Source: an uncultured Paracoccaceae bacterium
GTDB lineage: Bacteria > Pseudomonadota > Alphaproteobacteria > Rhodobacterales > Rhodobacteraceae
Length of the DNA stretch: 64,000 nt
NCBI GenBank assembly: GCA_937872465.1
Contig: CALMSR010000038.1
Location: 186,001 to 250,000, forward strand
Direction: 5' to 3'
The notes beneath the pieces were generated by a model, which made no database searches, was not told where the DNA came from, and worked only from the letters and a program-made list of their open reading frames with translations. Made by a program: the position numbers and the translations under genes. Shown here piece by piece: positions 36,071 to 45,335 of the stretch (its first letter is position 1; each line of letters starts with the position of its first letter).

Positions 36071-37135
36071 TCAGGCGCCCCAGACGCGCTCCAGCAGGCG
36101 GAGCCAGTTCCCATGCAGCAGCTTGGCGAGGAGCGGCGTATCGAAGCCATGCGCCCGCAGCGTCGCCTCGAAGGCGGGCAGGCCGGTCACGTCGCCGATG
36201 CAGCCGGGGATCGTGGCGCCGTCGAAATCGGAGCCGATCCCGACATGGTCCTCGCCTAAGTGGGCGATGAGATGGTCGAGGTGCCGGAGAGCCGGATCCC
36301 AGCCGGTGTCCACCGCCCGGCGGCCGTCCGGCCGCAGGAAGGCGGCGGCGAAATTGAGCCCGACGAGGCCCGCGCGCTCGCGGATCATCGCGAGCTGCCG
36401 GTCGGTGAGGTTGCGCGAGGCCGGGCAGATGGCATGGGCGTTGGAATGGCTGGCCACGAGGGGCGCCGTGGAGACGGCCGCCACGTCGTCGAAGCCCGCC
36501 GCGTTGAGATGCGACAGGTCGATCACGATGCGCAGCGCATCGCATGCCCGCACCAGATCGCGGCCGAGCGCGGTGAGGCCCGGACCGGTGTCGGGGTCAC
36601 CGGGAAAGCGGAAGGGAACACCGTGGCCGAAGATCGTCGGCCGGCTCCAGACCGGCCCCAGCGAGCGCAGCCCGGCGGCGTGCAGGACGTGGAGCGCATC
36701 GAGGTCGGGTCCGATCGCCTCGGCCCCCTCCATGTGCAGGACGGCGGCGATGACATCCGCATCGAGACAGGCGCGGATCTCCGCCGCCGACCGGCAGAGC
36801 CGCAGCACGCCCTCCGAGACGCGCTCCATGCGCATGAGGATCCCCGCCATGGCCAGCGCCGCCGGTTGGGCGGTATCAGTCCCGACCGGATCGGGCAGCG
36901 GCAGGTCGAAGGGCGGGTCGCGCATGAGCGCGTCGATGTCGGTCCCGGTCTCGGGGGAGGGCACCCAGATCGCGAAGAGCCCGCCGGCGAAGCCGCCGCG
37001 CCGCATCCGCGGCAGGTCGAGATGGCCGGAACCGTCGCCCTCGAGCCAGATCCGGTCGCGATCGGCCGCACCGGCGCGCCAGAGCCGGGAGAGCAGGTCG
37101 TTGTGGCCGTCGAAGACCGGGACGGGTCCGGTCAT
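36071..37135 (-). CDS. M19 family membrane dipeptidase
   Basis: 354 residues of the renal-dipeptidase family: zinc motif DGHNDLLSRLW near the N-terminus, bridging Glu in LHMEGAEAIG, His in IDLSHLNAAGF and in SHSNAHAICPASRNLTD, and Asp in GIGSDFDGATIP. These metallo-enzymes cleave L-L and L-D dipeptides; bacterial members also act on beta-lactam-like or D-amino acid dipeptides. The gene stands alone. tRNA-Arg(ACG) lies 83 bases upstream of its start on the same strand. Confidence 0.92.
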   Translation of the reverse strand: MTGPVPVFDGHNDLLSRLWRAGAADRDRIWLEGDGSGHLDLPRMRRGGFAGGLFAIWVPSPETGTDIDALMRDPPFDLPLPDPVGTDTAQPAALAMAGILMRMERVSEGVLRLCRSAAEIRACLDADVIAAVLHMEGAEAIGPDLDALHVLHAAGLRSLGPVWSRPTIFGHGVPFRFPGDPDTGPGLTALGRDLVRACDALRIVIDLSHLNAAGFDDVAAVSTAPLVASHSNAHAICPASRNLTDRQLAMIRERAGLVGLNFAAAFLRPDGRRAVDTGWDPALRHLDHLIAHLGEDHVGIGSDFDGATIPGCIGDVTGLPAFEATLRAHGFDTPLLAKLLHGNWLRLLERVWGA

Positions 37136-37217
37136 GCCGGGCGCCGGCCCATGGCCCCGGACGCGGCGCTGCCTGACCGGGCTTCGGGCGCTTCAGGCTG
37201 CGCAGAATTTCGGGGAG

Positions 37218-37294
37218 TGGCGGACTGGGGAGGATTCGAACCCCCGACCCCTTGATTCGTAGTCAAGTACTCTATCCAACTGAGCTACCAGTCC
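37218..37294 (-). tRNA. tRNA-Arg (anticodon ACG)
   Basis: On the minus strand the acceptor GGACTGG pairs perfectly with CCAGTCC. The anticodon stem CTTGA/TCAAG encloses loop CTACGAA with anticodon ACG. The T-arm carries TTCGAAT, the discriminator is G, and CCA is encoded. Total 77 bases. It decodes CGN arginine codons after A34-to-inosine editing. Confidence 0.97.
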
Positions 37295-37497
37295 GTCGGC
37301 GACCGGATAAACCCAAACGCCCCCGCTGTGCAAGGCTCAAAGCTCGCGCGAACGTCGCAGGACGCCTTGGCGGAGCAGGGCCTGGCGGCGGTGCGGCGCC
37401 GGCGCGCAGGCGGGCACAAGGGCTTGCCTGGACCGGCCTCCGGCGACGCGCTGCCGCGGGTCCGGGCACATGCTTGCCAATTGTCGCGTTTGTTGTC

Positions 37498-37517
37498 ATT
37501 GTCAAAATCATGACAAT
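37498..37517. promoter_or_regulatory. ATTGTCA-N6-TGACAAT dyad over the enuR start codon
   Basis: A perfect 7-bp inverted repeat spans 37498-37517 and includes the ATG of enuR at 37510. Two more TTGTC half-sites lie just upstream (near 37481 and 37493). An AT-rich array at its own start suggests autoregulation by the MocR-type regulator. A TTGACA/TTGTCG pair occurs again in the uehA promoter. Confidence 0.5.
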
Positions 37518-38898
37518 CTGGCCTCCCGAACGCAGCAGCCTGACGCGGCCGGCCTATCGGTCGCTGGCCCAGGCGCTGATGAAGGCGATCGAGGCGGGGG
37601 AGGTCCGGCCGGGCGACCGGCTGCCGACGCATCGCGAGCTGGCCTGGCAGCTGGGGCTGAGCGTCCAGACGATCGGACGCGCCTATGAGGAGCTGACCCG
37701 GCTCGACGTCATTGCCGGAGAGGTCGGGCGCGGCACCTTCGTGCGGGCCGGGCCGGTGGAGACGCGCACGCCCTGGCAGCGGCTCGTCGATAGCGACCAG
37801 GTGATCGACTGCTCGATGCTCAAGCCGGTCGGCGCGGAGATCCATGCGGAGCGGCTGCGCATGACGCTGGCGGAGATGAGCCAGGACCTGCCGCCGGACG
37901 TGATGTTCTCGTTCCGGCCGCAGGCCTCGCTGAAACGCCATCGCGAGGCCTCCGTGCGCTGGCTGGAACGCTGCGGACTGGCGGTGCCGCCCGACCGCGT
38001 GCTGCCGACCAATGGCAATACCGTCGCGATGACCGTGGCGCTGATGACCGCCGCGGCTCCGGGCGACCTGGTCGTCACCGAGGAGCTCGGCCATCACACC
38101 CTGCCGCCGCTTGCCCGCTACCTCGGGCTCCGGCTCGCGGGCCTGCCGGTCGACCGGGAGGGCGTGCTTCCGGAAGCCTTTGAGCACGCGTGCGTTTCCG
38201 GCGCCGTGAAGGTGCTCTACCTCGTGCCGAACGGCCTCAATCCGCTGGCCCTGAGCATGGGGGCGGAGCGCCGCGCGGCGCTGGTCGAGCTGGCGCGGCG
38301 CCACGACGTCATGATCCTGGAGAACGACGCCGGGGGGCCGCTCCAGCCGGCCCGGCCGCGGCCGATCGCCATGCTCGCGCCCGAGCGGACCTTCTATTTC
38401 ACCGGGTTCAGCAAATGCCTGCTGCCCGGCCTGCGGCTGGCCTATCTGGTGGTGCCCGAGACGCTGGTTTCCGCCGCCTCGGCGCGGCATCTGGTGACCA
38501 ACTGGATGGCGACGGGGATGGTCGCGGAGATCGCGACGCGCTGGATCCGCTCGGGCACCGCGACCGAACTGCTCGATTGGCAGAAGGCGGCGCTGGCGCG
38601 GCGCAACCGCATGGCGGCGCAGGCGCTGCGCGGCCTCGATCCCGTGGCGACGCCGAACGGGCTGCATGTCTGGCTGCCGTTGCCCGAGCCCTGGGAGGCC
38701 GGCGCTTTCGTCAACCTCGCCCGGCTCCATGGCGTCGCCGTGGCGGCGGGGTCGTCCTTCGCCATCGGCGAGCCGCCGCGCCATCGCGGCGTGCGCATCT
38801 GCCTCGGCGCCGCCTCGGATGACGCGGTGGCGCGGGGTCTGGAAATCCTCGCGCGCCTCGCCCGCAACCGGCCGGAGCAGGATCTGCTCGCCGTCTGA
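37510..38898 (+). CDS. enuR: MocR/GabR-type regulator of ectoine catabolism, EnuR
   Basis: 462 residues: an N-terminal GntR winged helix (PAYRSLAQALMKAIEAGEVRPGDRLPTHRELAWQLGLSVQTIGRAYEELTRL) joined to an aminotransferase-like domain. The PLP lysine is Lys302 in FTGFSKCLLPGLRLAYLVV, the same residue number as the PLP lysine reported for Ruegeria pomeroyi EnuR. EnuR represses ectoine uptake and catabolic genes and is relieved by N-alpha-acetyl-diaminobutyrate and diaminobutyrate reacting with PLP. It heads the cluster, 196 bases before uehA. ATG 37510 is supported by the residue numbering. Confidence 0.92.
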   Translation: MTIWPPERSSLTRPAYRSLAQALMKAIEAGEVRPGDRLPTHRELAWQLGLSVQTIGRAYEELTRLDVIAGEVGRGTFVRAGPVETRTPWQRLVDSDQVIDCSMLKPVGAEIHAERLRMTLAEMSQDLPPDVMFSFRPQASLKRHREASVRWLERCGLAVPPDRVLPTNGNTVAMTVALMTAAAPGDLVVTEELGHHTLPPLARYLGLRLAGLPVDREGVLPEAFEHACVSGAVKVLYLVPNGLNPLALSMGAERRAALVELARRHDVMILENDAGGPLQPARPRPIAMLAPERTFYFTGFSKCLLPGLRLAYLVVPETLVSAASARHLVTNWMATGMVAEIATRWIRSGTATELLDWQKAALARRNRMAAQALRGLDPVATPNGLHVWLPLPEPWEAGAFVNLARLHGVAVAAGSSFAIGEPPRHRGVRICLGAASDDAVARGLEILARLARNRPEQDLLAV

Positions 38899-38936
38899 TC
38901 GCTGGCAGGCTCAATTGTAATGATTCAATAAAAAAA

Positions 38937-38965
38937 TTGACATGCTTTTGTCGCCGTATATTTCT
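38937..38965 (+). promoter_or_regulatory. candidate promoter of the ueh-eut-doe operon
   Basis: TTGACA at 38937-38942 is a consensus -35. The AT-rich GTATATTTCT near 38956-38965 can supply a -10. TTGACA with TTGTCG 8 bases later echoes the TTGTCA/TGACAA dyad at enuR, so EnuR may bind here and block the -35. The AT-rich run before it (38924-38940) stands out in this GC-rich DNA. Confidence 0.5.
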
Positions 38966-39094
38966 TGGGCAAATATCTGACCTCTGCGCTTCCGCCACCG
39001 ACAGGGCCGGCTCCCTGCGCGTTGCCGCGCATGGCGGCCGTCGGAACGCGGGGAAACGGCCGAAAGACCCAAGATCCTACAGGGAGAAAAAAGG

Positions 39095-40111
39095 ATGACC
39101 GGAAGAAAGAGCGAGATTCTCGGCGCCGTTTCCGCCGTGGCGATGCTGGCCGTCGCCACAGCGGCGCAGGCCGAGACCTGGCGCTACGCCACCGAGGAAG
39201 CGGCGGCGGCGGATGTGCAGAACGTCTTCGCCGAGAAGTTCAAGGAGGAGGTCGAGGCCAATTCGGATCACGTGATCCAGCTCTTCCCCTTCGGCACGCT
39301 CGGCGAATCCGACGACATCATGGAGCAGACCAAGGCCGGCATCCTGCAGTTCGTCGACCAGTCGCCGGGCTTCACCGGCGCGACCATCCCCGAGGCGCAG
39401 GTGTTTTTCGTGCCCTACCTGCTGCCGCAGAACAACGAGGATCTCGTCGAGTTCTTCCGGACTTCGGTGGCCATCAACGAGATGTTCCCCGAGCTCTACG
39501 CCCAGCAGGGGCTGGAGCTGCTGACCATGTTCCCCGAGGGCGAGGTCTGCATGACCACCCAGGAGCCGGTCCACAGCCCCGCCGATCTCGACGAGGTGAA
39601 GTTCCGGGTGATGACCAACCCGCTGCTGGTCCAGAGCTACGAGGCCTTCGGCGCGGTGCCGACGCCGCTGACCTGGGGCGAGGTCTACGGCGCGCTGCAG
39701 ACCGGCATCATCCAGGGCCAGGAGAACCCGGGCTTCTTCCTGGATTCGACCAAGATCTACGAGGTGACCGACGTCATCACCTGCATCGGCCACAACAACT
39801 TCACCACGGCGGTGATGGCCAACAAGGCCTTCTACGACGGGCTGTCGGAGGAAGATCAGCAGGTGATCCAGAACGCGACCCAGGCGGCGTTCGACTACAT
39901 CGTCGACTACCAGGCGACGCTCCAGGAGCAGGCGCTGGCGAACATCAAGGAAGCCAAGCCGGACATGGAGATCAACACCCTCGACGCGGCCGAGCGCCAG
40001 CCGTTCATGGATGCGGCCGCCGAGGTCGAGGCGACGTTCATCGAAATGACCGGCGACGGCGGCCAGGCGATCCTCGACCAGATGAAAGCCGACCTCGAGG
40101 CCGTCCAGTAG
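39095..40111 (+). CDS. uehA: TRAP substrate-binding protein for ectoine/hydroxyectoine, UehA
   Basis: 338 residues with a cleavable signal peptide ([17 protein letters not shown], cut after residue 26) and the DctP fold. Family landmarks include [19 protein letters not shown], the ligand-carboxylate Arg171 in [13 protein letters not shown], and [19 protein letters not shown]. It captures ectoines in the periplasm and hands them to UehBC. AGGGAGAAAAAAGG precedes the ATG. Assignment to ectoine rests on the flanking enuR, eut and doe genes. Confidence 0.92.
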   Translation: MTGRKSEILGAVSAVAMLAVATAAQAETWRYATEEAAAADVQNVFAEKFKEEVEANSDHVIQLFPFGTLGESDDIMEQTKAGILQFVDQSPGFTGATIPEAQVFFVPYLLPQNNEDLVEFFRTSVAINEMFPELYAQQGLELLTMFPEGEVCMTTQEPVHSPADLDEVKFRVMTNPLLVQSYEAFGAVPTPLTWGEVYGALQTGIIQGQENPGFFLDSTKIYEVTDVITCIGHNNFTTAVMANKAFYDGLSEEDQQVIQNATQAAFDYIVDYQATLQEQALANIKEAKPDMEINTLDAAERQPFMDAAAEVEATFIEMTGDGGQAILDQMKADLEAVQ

Positions 40112-40127
40112 CCAGAAAATCGCAGCA

Positions 40128-40156
40128 GCGCGCCGCGGGCAGGTCTCGCGGCGCGC
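40128..40156 (+). other. strong hairpin between uehA and uehB
   Basis: GCGCGCCGCG (40128-40137) pairs perfectly with CGCGGCGCGC (40147-40156) around 9 bases. Hairpins after a binding-protein gene often protect the upstream mRNA or thin out downstream expression. That would give more UehA than membrane subunits. No T-tract follows. Confidence 0.55.
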
Positions 40157-40184
40157 GCGGACCCGACCAGGCGAGGAGGCATCC

Positions 40185-40784
40185 TTGAGCGAGCCAACGC
40201 CGGCACCGACGTCCCGATCCGAGCGATCACGCTTGGAATCCACGTTGCCGGGTCCGCTCGGCGTGATCGACACCGCCATCGCCCACATCGAGTCGGTCAT
40301 GCTGGCGGCCGGCGTGCTTCTGATGGCGCTCAATACCGTCGCGAACGTGGTCGGCCGGTTCGTGTTCCGGACCTCGATCTACTTCACCGAGGAGCTCAAC
40401 AGCATCCTCATCGTCTGGATCACCTTCGCCGGCATCAGCTACGCCGCGCGCCACGGCCGGCATATCCGCATGTCGGCGATCTTCGATGCTTTGCCGCCGC
40501 CGGCGCGCAGGGCGATGATGATACTGATCGCTGCCGTAACCTCGGTCTTCATGTTCGGGCTCTGCTGGTATTCCATCGGCTACATCATCACCCTTGCAGG
40601 GCAGGGCCGGGTGCTGCCGGCCCTGCAGATCCCGGTCTGGTGGAGCTACGTGTGGGTGCCGGTCGGCTTCTTCATGACCGGGGTCCAGTACGCGCTTACC
40701 GCGGTGAAGAATGCGACCGACCCGGACCTCTGGCTCTCGACCCTGGTGCTCGAGGGCTACGAGGAAGACGAGACGGAGATCTGA
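40185..40784 (+). CDS. uehB: TRAP transporter small membrane subunit UehB
   Basis: 199 residues with four predicted helices: [70 protein letters not shown] and [20 protein letters not shown]. This is the DctQ subunit that pairs with the large permease for sodium-driven uptake. The start is TTG 40185 after GCGAGGAGG; no ATG fits. It lies 73 bases after uehA, beyond the hairpin, and 3 before uehC. Confidence 0.9.
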   Translation: MSEPTPAPTSRSERSRLESTLPGPLGVIDTAIAHIESVMLAAGVLLMALNTVANVVGRFVFRTSIYFTEELNSILIVWITFAGISYAARHGRHIRMSAIFDALPPPARRAMMILIAAVTSVFMFGLCWYSIGYIITLAGQGRVLPALQIPVWWSYVWVPVGFFMTGVQYALTAVKNATDPDLWLSTLVLEGYEEDETEI

Positions 40785-40787
40785 GCC

Positions 40788-42074
40788 ATGACCGCCACCG
40801 TAATGCTGACGATGGTCGCGCTGCTGTTGCTCGGGTTCCCGATGATGATTCCGCTCATCGTCGCCTCCTTCATCGGGTTCTTCGCCCTTTTCGGCGGCTT
40901 CGGCCAACTCGAGACCATGGTGCAGCAGATCCTGGCCGGCATCCGGCCCGCTTCGCTGATCGCGGTGCCGATGTTCATTTTCGCCGCCGACATCATGACC
41001 CGCGGCCAGTCTGCCGGGCGGCTGATCGACATGGTGATGGCCTTCGTCGGCCACGTGAAGGGCGGGCTCGCGGTCTCGACCGCGGCGGCCTGCACCATGT
41101 TCGGTGCGGTCTCGGGCTCGACGCAAGCCACGGTGGTGGCGGTGGGCTCGCCGCTGCGCCCGCGCATGCTCAAGGCGGGCTACAACGACAGCTTCATCCT
41201 GGCGCTGATCGTCAACTCGTCCGACATCGCCTTCCTGATCCCGCCGTCGATCGGCATGATCATCTACGGCGTGGTCTCCAACACCTCGATCGCCGAGCTG
41301 TTTATCGCCGGGATCGGGCCGGGGCTGCTGATCCTCGTCCTGTTCTCGGCCTACAGCATGTTCTATGCCGTCCGAAACAACGTGCCGACCGAGCCGAAGT
41401 CGACCTGGGGCGAGCGCGCCCGGGCGATCCGGCAGGCGCTCTGGCCCCTCGGATTCCCGTTGATCATCATCGGCGGCATCTACGGCGGCATCTTCAGCCC
41501 GACCGAGGCGGCAGCGGCCTGCGTGCTCTACGCGCTGGTACTCGAGCTCATCGTGTTCCGCTCGATGAACTTCGCCGACGTTTACGCCACCGCCAAGTCC
41601 ACCGGGCTCATCACTGCGGTCGTTTTCATCCTCGTCGGTGCCGGGGCGGCGTTCTCCTGGGTGATCAGCTTTGCCCAGATCCCGCAGGCGATCCTCGGCG
41701 CGGTCGGGGTGTCGGAGATGGGCCCGATCGGGGTTCTGTTCGTGATCTCGATCGCGTTCTTCATCGGGTGCATGTTCGTCGATCCGATCGTGGTGATCCT
41801 GGTCATGGTGCCGATCTTCGCGCCGGTGGTGCAGTCGGTCGGGCTCGATCCAGTGCTGGTGGGCACGATCATCACGCTCCAGGTCGCGATCGGCTCGGCG
41901 ACGCCGCCCTTCGGCTGCGACATCTTCACGGCCATCGCGGTCTTCAAGCGGCCCTATATCGAGGTGATCCGGGGCACGCCCCCCTTCATCATCATGCTGC
42001 TCGGCGTCTCGGTCGCGCTGATCTTCTTCCCGCAGATCGCGCTCTTCCTGCGCGACCTTGCCTTCGCCGATTGA
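40788..42074 (+). CDS. uehC: TRAP transporter large membrane subunit UehC
   Basis: 428 residues of the DctM family with about twelve transmembrane helices. Family segments include the N-terminal LLLLGFPMMIPLIVASFIGFFALFGG, PMFIFAADIMTRGQSAGRLI, CTMFGAVSGSTQATVVAVGS and PTEAAAACVLYAL. It forms the sodium-coupled transport channel for ectoine or hydroxyectoine. The gene for a universal stress protein begins 16 bases after its stop. Confidence 0.92.
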   Translation: MTATVMLTMVALLLLGFPMMIPLIVASFIGFFALFGGFGQLETMVQQILAGIRPASLIAVPMFIFAADIMTRGQSAGRLIDMVMAFVGHVKGGLAVSTAAACTMFGAVSGSTQATVVAVGSPLRPRMLKAGYNDSFILALIVNSSDIAFLIPPSIGMIIYGVVSNTSIAELFIAGIGPGLLILVLFSAYSMFYAVRNNVPTEPKSTWGERARAIRQALWPLGFPLIIIGGIYGGIFSPTEAAAACVLYALVLELIVFRSMNFADVYATAKSTGLITAVVFILVGAGAAFSWVISFAQIPQAILGAVGVSEMGPIGVLFVISIAFFIGCMFVDPIVVILVMVPIFAPVVQSVGLDPVLVGTIITLQVAIGSATPPFGCDIFTAIAVFKRPYIEVIRGTPPFIIMLLGVSVALIFFPQIALFLRDLAFAD

Positions 42075-42090
42075 ACCCGGGAGGCGGTGC

Positions 42091-42528
42091 ATGTTCACGC
42101 GGATCCTGATCCCCTTCGACGGGTCGCCGAGCAGCGCGGAGGCGGTCCGCAAGGGGGCGGCGCTGGCGATGCTCTGCGAGGCCGAGGTGCTGATCCTCAC
42201 GGTCTTTCACCATCACAGCCTGCTCGAAGCGTCGCTGTCGGTGCGGCGCCCCGAGGACTCGGGAAATGTCGACGACGTGATGCGGGACCATGCCCGCGAG
42301 GTGGCCGAGGCGGGGCGCGCGCTCGCGCACGAGGCTGGTGCGAGCGGTGCCCGTGCCTTCGTCAAGGGCGGCCAGCCGGCGCGCAGCATCATCGCCTTCG
42401 CGCGCGAGCACGGGGTGGATCTGATCGTGATCGGCAGCAGGGGACTCGGCTCGATCGAAAGCTTCCTGCTGGGCAGCGTGTCGCACAAGGTGACCGGGCT
42501 CGCCGATTGCCCGGTCCTCGTCGTCTGA
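42091..42528 (+). CDS. universal stress protein linked to the TRAP transporter
   Basis: 145 residues of the UspA fold: MFTRILIPFDGSPSSAEAVRKGAALA at the N-terminus, and the nucleotide-binding loop IVIGSRGLGSIESFLLGSVSHKV with VLVV at the end. It corresponds to the usp gene found between uehC and eutA in ectoine clusters, and to TeaD of the Halomonas ectoine TRAP system, which binds ATP and restrains uptake. ATG 42091 follows GGGAGGCGG. Confidence 0.88.
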   Translation: MFTRILIPFDGSPSSAEAVRKGAALAMLCEAEVLILTVFHHHSLLEASLSVRRPEDSGNVDDVMRDHAREVAEAGRALAHEAGASGARAFVKGGQPARSIIAFAREHGVDLIVIGSRGLGSIESFLLGSVSHKVTGLADCPVLVV

Positions 42529-42536
42529 TCCCGCGG

Positions 42537-43331
42537 ATGGCGGAGCACGCAGAGGCAGCGACGGTCGAGATCGACGCGGCGCTTTCGTTCGTTCCGCCGG
42601 GACGGCCGCGCCGGCTGGGGCTGATCCTGCTCGCGACCGACCTGACGACCGAGCGCGACGTCGCAAGGCTCGTGCCGCCCGACTTGGCGGCGGTGCATGC
42701 GACACGGGTGTCCTATTCCAATCCGACGACGCCGGAGAACCTGCGCCGGATGGCGCCGTGGCTGGAAGCGGCGGCGGCGCTGCTGGCGCCGGGCGCGACG
42801 CTCGATGCGATCTGCTTCAGCTGCACTGCGGCCTCGGTGGTGATCGGCGACGGCGTCGTCAGCGCGGCGGTGGAGAGGGCGCGGCCGGGGGTGCCGGTGA
42901 TCACGCCGATCGCCGCGGGCTGCGCCGCGCTGAAGGCGCTCGACGCCCGCCGCGTGGCCCTGCTCACGCCCTATCTGGCGGAGACCACGCGGCCGGTGGC
43001 GGCGCGTCTCGTGGCGGAGGGTTTCGAGGTGGTGCGGTCTTCCTGCCTGGGGCTCGAAGATGACCGGGAGATGGCCCGGCTGGAGCCCGCGAGCCTGATC
43101 GACGCGGCGGCGCTGGCTGACGATCCGCGGGCCGAGGCGCTCTTTGTCTCCTGCACCGCGCTGCCGGCGCTCGAAGCGGTGGCGGCGATCGAGGCGCGTC
43201 TGGGCAAGCCGGTGGTGACCTCGAATCAGGCGAGCATCTGGGCCATGCGCCGGGCCGCGGGGATCGGGGCAGTTCCGGGCGGATACGGCTCTCTCTTCGC
43301 GCGGACGGCCCGGGAAGGGTCGGGGCGATGA
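42537..43331 (+). CDS. eutA: Asp/Glu racemase-like EutA of hydroxyectoine use
   Basis: 264 residues of the maleate isomerase / Asp-Glu racemase superfamily, with two active-site cysteines in ICFSCTAASV and LFVSCTALPALE. In ectoine clusters EutA is thought to work with EutB and EutC in converting 5-hydroxyectoine to ectoine, perhaps by changing stereochemistry. The stop overlaps the eutB start (ATGA). It begins 8 bases after the usp gene. Confidence 0.87.
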   Translation: MAEHAEAATVEIDAALSFVPPGRPRRLGLILLATDLTTERDVARLVPPDLAAVHATRVSYSNPTTPENLRRMAPWLEAAAALLAPGATLDAICFSCTAASVVIGDGVVSAAVERARPGVPVITPIAAGCAALKALDARRVALLTPYLAETTRPVAARLVAEGFEVVRSSCLGLEDDREMARLEPASLIDAAALADDPRAEALFVSCTALPALEAVAAIEARLGKPVVTSNQASIWAMRRAAGIGAVPGGYGSLFARTAREGSGR

Positions 43332-44344
43332 GCGCGGCGGTCGGACTGCCGGAGATCGAGGCGGCGCGGGCGCGCATCGCGGGGATGATCCGACCGACGC
43401 CGGTCGATCCCTCGCCGAGCCTCTCGGAACGGGCCGGGGTTCCGGTCTGGCTCAAGTTCGAGCATCTCCAGCACACTGGGAGCTTCAAGCTTCGCGGCGC
43501 GTCGAATGCCGTGGCGCGGCTCGACGAGGCGGCGCGGGCGGGCGGCGTGGCGGCGGCCTCGACCGGCAATCACGGCCGCGCGCTCGCCCATGCCGCACGC
43601 AGGGCCGGCGTGCGGGCGGTGATCTGCATGTCCGCGCTGGTGCCGCGCAACAAGGTCGAGGCGATCGAGGCCCTGGGCGCGGAGGCGCGGATCGTCGGGG
43701 CGAGCCAGGACGATGCGCAGGTGGAGGTCGACCGGCTGATCGCCGAGGAGGGCATGGTGTCGATCCCGCCCTTCGACCACAGGGACGTGATCGCGGGACA
43801 GGGTACGCTGGGCCTGGAGATGATCGAGGCGGTGCCCGAACTCGACACATTGGTCGTGCAATTGTCCGGCGGCGGGCTGATCGCCGGGATCGCGGCGGCG
43901 GTGAAGGCGCGTCGGCCGGCGGTGCGCGTCGTCGGCGTCTCGATGGCACGGGGCGCGGCGATGCAGGCGAGCCTCGCGGCGGGACGCCCGGTCCAGGTGG
44001 AGGAACTGCCGACGCTGGCCGATTCGCTCGGGGGCGGCATCGGGCTCGACAACCGCCATACCTTCGCCATGGTGCGTGACCTCGTCGACGAGGTGGTGCT
44101 GCTCGGCGAGCCGGAGATCGCCGCCGGCCTCCGGCATTGCTACTGGCAGGAGCGCCAGGTGGTCGAAGGCGCGGGTGGGGCGGGCGTGGCGGCGATGCTG
44201 GCGGGCAGGGTCGCGGCGCGGGGGCCGGTGATGCTGCTCCTGAGCGGCGGAAACATCGACATGAAATTGCACCACCGCATCGTCTCCGGCGAGGACGTGG
44301 ATGTGGCCGTGGAGGAGGCGCCGTGCCCGGAATCCGGATCCTGA
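43328..44344 (+). CDS. eutB: threonine-dehydratase-like EutB
   Basis: 338 residues of the fold-type II PLP enzymes: HTGSFKLRGASNAV with Schiff-base Lys54, the Asn loop STGNHGRALAHAA, and the phosphate loop SGGGLIAGIA. It resembles serine/threonine dehydratases. In the hydroxyectoine route EutB is proposed to remove water. It overlaps eutA by 4 and eutC by 22 bases, so the three are tightly coupled. Confidence 0.9.
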   Translation: MSAAVGLPEIEAARARIAGMIRPTPVDPSPSLSERAGVPVWLKFEHLQHTGSFKLRGASNAVARLDEAARAGGVAAASTGNHGRALAHAARRAGVRAVICMSALVPRNKVEAIEALGAEARIVGASQDDAQVEVDRLIAEEGMVSIPPFDHRDVIAGQGTLGLEMIEAVPELDTLVVQLSGGGLIAGIAAAVKARRPAVRVVGVSMARGAAMQASLAAGRPVQVEELPTLADSLGGGIGLDNRHTFAMVRDLVDEVVLLGEPEIAAGLRHCYWQERQVVEGAGGAGVAAMLAGRVAARGPVMLLLSGGNIDMKLHHRIVSGEDVDVAVEEAPCPESGS

Positions 44345-45315
44345 CCGAACGCGACCTGCGCGGGCTCGTGCCGCTCGACCTCGCGGCGGTGGATTGCATC
44401 GAGGAGGGGTTCCGCGCGCTCAGCGGCGGGAAGGTGGTGATGCCGCCGATCCTGTCCATGGCCATCGCCGAGGCGAACGGCGAGGTCGATGTCAAGACCG
44501 CCTACGTGCCGGGGCTGCCGAGCTTCGCGCTGAAGGTCTCGCCGGGCTTCTTCGACAATCCCGCGCTGGGGCTTCCCTCGACATCCGGCCTGATGATCCT
44601 GTTCTCGGCGAAGACCGGGCAGGTCCAGTCGCTGCTGCTCGACAACGGCTATCTGACGGATGTGCGGACCGCGGCGGCGGGGGCGGTGGCGGCCCGGCAT
44701 CTGGCGCGCGCGGATTCGGGCGTGGCGGCGATCCTCGGCAGCGGGTTGCAGGCGCGCATGCAGCTGCGGGCGCTGGCGCTGGTGCGGCCGATCCGCGAGG
44801 CGGTGTTCTGGGGGCGCGACGGGGAGAAGACTGCGGTGGTGGCCCGGGAGATGGCCGAAGCGCTCGGCATCGCGGCGCGGGCGGAGCGCGATCCGGCGGC
44901 GGCGGTGCGCGGGGCCGACGTGATCGTCACCACCACGCCCGCGAGGGCGCCGGTGCTGCGCGCCGACTGGCTGCGGCCGGGGCAGCATGTCACTGCCATG
45001 GGGTCGGACCAGCACGACAAGAACGAACTAGAGCCCGGCTGTCTCCTGCGGGCCGATCTCTACGTTCCCGACCGGCTCTCGCAGACCCGCGGCCTCGGAG
45101 AGTTGCGCAGCGCGATCGCCGCCGGGCTGGTCGCGGCGGATGCGGAATTCGCCGAACTGGGCGACATCGTGGCGGGCATGGCGGCGGGCCGCACCGGCCC
45201 GGAGGCGATCACCATCGCCGACCTGACCGGGACCGGCGTGCAGGACACCGCCATCGCGACCCTCGCCGCGGCGCGGGCCGAATCCGCCGGGGCGGGAAGC
45301 GATTTCGAAACCTGA
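44323..45315 (+). CDS. eutC: ornithine-cyclodeaminase-like EutC
   Basis: 330 residues of the ornithine cyclodeaminase / mu-crystallin family: VDVKTAYVPGLPSFALKVSPGFFDN, TDVRTAAAGAVAARHLA and a Rossmann site AAILGSGLQARMQLRAL. With EutB it is proposed to reduce the dehydrated imine and yield ectoine. The GTG start at 44323 sits behind GGAGGAGG inside the eutB end. It is followed 20 bases later by doeA. Confidence 0.9.
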   Translation: MPGIRILTERDLRGLVPLDLAAVDCIEEGFRALSGGKVVMPPILSMAIAEANGEVDVKTAYVPGLPSFALKVSPGFFDNPALGLPSTSGLMILFSAKTGQVQSLLLDNGYLTDVRTAAAGAVAARHLARADSGVAAILGSGLQARMQLRALALVRPIREAVFWGRDGEKTAVVAREMAEALGIAARAERDPAAAVRGADVIVTTTPARAPVLRADWLRPGQHVTAMGSDQHDKNELEPGCLLRADLYVPDRLSQTRGLGELRSAIAAGLVAADAEFAELGDIVAGMAAGRTGPEAITIADLTGTGVQDTAIATLAAARAESAGAGSDFET

Positions 45316-45335
45316 CGACGAGAGGGGGCCAGAGC

